37,839 bases of DNA, taken from the IMG/VR virus record IMGVR_UViG_3300032431_000025, positions 1-37,839 of that record. One strand, written 5' to 3'. The notes under the pieces were generated by a model. That model was not told where the DNA came from, ran no database searches, and saw only the letters and a program-made list of their open reading frames with translations. The position numbers and the translations under genes are program-made. Position 1 is the first letter of the stretch. Every line of letters starts with the position of its first letter. The stretch is from a virus. Of the stretch, positions 36,555 through 37,839 are shown piece after piece.

Positions 36555-37148
36555 TCCAACCGCTTTTATCTTGGGGACTTGGTAGGGAGTCCTTAATGCT
36601 TTTTCCATACTCCAACCAGCCCCAACCCGATTCCTTAAGGTGGTTCGAGCAACTACACATAGTTTATTTCTTGCCCACTCTGACAAGGTGTGAGTCTCCC
36701 CGAATGCTTCATACGTAGGAATTGACCGCGGCGGGGCGATCGGGGGGTCGCATCTTCGATTGCGGTTAGTGATTGCATCTGTGAAATCCCAACCAGCCAC
36801 GAGCCGCCGCCGGATCGCTGATTCTGAAATTACACACCGGGGGTCTTGCAGCCAGTGCTGAATGCTTTTTAATTCCCCAAAAGCCTCGTACTTAATAGGG
36901 TCTCTGCTTTGCTGACTTTTAGGACGTAGTTCGATCGCCCTCTGAAAGGTAAGTCTTCCGGTCGGCCCGATCGACCATATCTGATGCACAATCCCTTTAT
37001 CTTCCAGCTTTTCAGTTACGAGCCTGACTTCGGTTGTGGGTAGTTCGATCGACATGGGCTTCTTTCTGGATAAAAACCCTAGCGTAGTAGCAGAAATTAA
37101 AGCGTTCAGATTTGCCTGACATAAAACGGATATTAATGAATTAACCAT
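36540..37148 (-). CDS. protein with two tandem HTH modules
   Basis: 202 aa. Two copies of a phage-type HTH module at the C-terminal half: KYEAFGELKSIQHWLQDP ... SESAIRRRLVAGWDFTDAI and TYEAFGETHTLSEWARNK ... ARTTLRNRVGAGWSMEKAL. In each, Y-E-A-F-G-E is followed by a helix with W, then R-R-x-x-x-GW. Such modules occur in phage accessory proteins and beside homing endonucleases and are taken to bind DNA. The first 30 residues are hydrophobic and hint at a later ATG (37055), but AGGA six bases before ATG 37148 and an eight-base overlap with the upstream gene support the longer form. Confidence 0.65.
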   Translation of the reverse strand: MVNSLISVLCQANLNALISATTLGFLSRKKPMSIELPTTEVRLVTEKLEDKGIVHQIWSIGPTGRLTFQRAIELRPKSQQSRDPIKYEAFGELKSIQHWLQDPRCVISESAIRRRLVAGWDFTDAITNRNRRCDPPIAPPRSIPTYEAFGETHTLSEWARNKLCVVARTTLRNRVGAGWSMEKALRTPYQVPKIKAVGSIRG

Positions 37149-37839
37149 GATATTCCTCGGCTACAGCATTAAGATAATCATTTATTTCCATTCCGTGCGC
37201 TTTAGCAAACAATTTAAGGGTATCAATTTTGGTGCTTACTTCTCCTTGCTCAATCCGGCTTACTTGCCTTTCGGATAGCCCTAAAATATCTGCTTGTCGC
37301 AATTTATGAAGTTTACGGATGCGGGCGATCGCCGTCCCTAGAATTTGATTTTGAATTAATTCAAGAGGCTTAAAGTTCTGGTTCCACTCTGTAGCCTTAA
37401 AGTTCTGTTTCCACTCTGTATCCTTGGCACATCTTAAAAAATCAAGATCAATATGGACATCCTCTGCTTCCCAATAAAGATAACTTCCATCATCAGCAAC
37501 TATGAACTTGCGCCGATCTTCTAGGGGAATTTGCCGTAAAGCTAGTACAGAGGGAAAAGGGATTTCAAACTTTTCCATTGCACAACTAAGCACGAATAAG
37601 CGATCGCCAATTACCGTTGCATCAGCAATCAGTTGATCTTGTGCTGACATAGCCCAAGCATTAATTACTCTTTTGGGTAGTTCAGAGTTGGTATAAACAA
37701 AAGTTTTGTTCATGACTCGAAGATTCGCCCGATCGAACATTTGGGGCAGCCACTTCGGATCAATGTCTTCTTTGATAAATAGTCCCCTTAACCGATGCTT
37801 TTGATTAGCATACCTAACAATATCAGCCACGTCTGGCAG
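37141..37839 (-). CDS. DUF2442-like plus XRE-family regulator, 5' end cut
   Basis: The frame runs to the window edge without a firm start (the nearest is GTG 37830), so the N terminus is probably missing. It has a DUF2442-like segment (FEIPFPSVLALRQIPLEDRRKF, then ADDGSYLYWEAEDVHIDLDFL) and a C-terminal XRE helix-turn-helix (ARIRKLHKLRQADILGLSERQVSRIEQGEVS). Between them is a duplicated peptide (TEWKQNFKATEWNQNFK). DUF2442 next to an XRE domain is known in toxin-antitoxin-type pairs and in regulators; here the neighbour is an HTH-module protein, so a phage regulator is as likely. Confidence 0.7.
   Translation of the reverse strand: MPDVADIVRYANQKHRLRGLFIKEDIDPKWLPQMFDRANLRVMNKTFVYTNSELPKRVINAWAMSAQDQLIADATVIGDRLFVLSCAMEKFEIPFPSVLALRQIPLEDRRKFIVADDGSYLYWEAEDVHIDLDFLRCAKDTEWKQNFKATEWNQNFKPLELIQNQILGTAIARIRKLHKLRQADILGLSERQVSRIEQGEVSTKIDTLKLFAKAHGMEINDYLNAVAEEYHG

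Noticed and set aside
1-37839. Many GCGATCGC palindromes as phage operators
   Set aside because: HIP1 is spread through almost all genes and both strands, as in cyanobacterial chromosomes; it is a genome-wide feature, not specific to a promoter class.
1-37839. tRNA, rRNA, transposase or integrase genes
   Set aside because: No tRNA cloverleaf, transposase or tyrosine/serine recombinase signature was found on reading through the frames; none is annotated.

Overview
This window looks like part of a contractile-tailed (P2/Mu-like myovirus) prophage or phage-plasmid from a cyanobacterium. The host call rests on the density of the HIP1 octamer GCGATCGC and of CGATCG-rich codons through nearly every gene, the phage genes included, which suggests long residence in a HIP1-rich, probably filamentous, cyanobacterium. 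Genus cannot be resolved by eye.

Layout. 1-0.7 kb: a leftward pair of small accessory genes (ASCH-domain protein, 94-aa unknown). 0.75-2.05 kb: large terminase. 2.05-6.1 kb: a regulatory/accessory block (SANT-like + NUMOD1 protein, Bro-type antirepressor, unknowns) with two copies of a structured leader. 6.3-12.5 kb: rightward head module (two mini membrane proteins, portal, scaffold-like protein, decoration protein, major capsid protein, connectors, tail completion, tail terminator). 12.6-13.3 kb: a leftward ribbon-helix-helix (RHH) protein with a low-complexity tail, interrupting the late operon. 13.4-19.4 kb: rightward sheath, tube, frameshifted tail chaperone, coiled-coil membrane protein and tape measure. 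19.4-27.9 kb: a plasmid-like block with an RHH repressor and divergent promoters, an iteron-like cluster, and a ten-gene leftward operon running from ParM and ParR through small paralogous proteins and membrane proteins to an FtsK/HerA-type ATPase; a parC-like array of 11-bp repeats lies upstream of parM. 27.95-36.1 kb: leftward baseplate/fibre module (gpU, X, D, V, PAAR, gp25/W, J, I, 149-aa protein, tail fibre, 169-aa protein). 36.2-37.8 kb: regulatory genes (winged-helix replisome-organiser-like, tandem HTH-module protein, DUF2442-like + XRE protein cut by the window end).

How it fits together. Six copies of one late-promoter architecture (palindrome CTTGATCAAG, exactly 23 bp, then TAGSCT) stand before the head, scaffold, sheath, gpU, PAAR and 149-aa genes, on both strands, so one activator could switch on both virion arms that converge on the plasmid-like block. 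The window holds no integrase, transposase, small terminase or recognisable lysin. With ParMR plus a parC-like site this favours an extrachromosomal phage-plasmid lifestyle, but the element continues beyond both window edges, so that is inference. The most unusual DNA-level features are the late-promoter family, a 99-bp element present three times with fixed internal spacing, a duplicated structured leader with the Shine-Dalgarno sequence in a hairpin loop, the parC-like arrays and the CTGTAGAT cluster.
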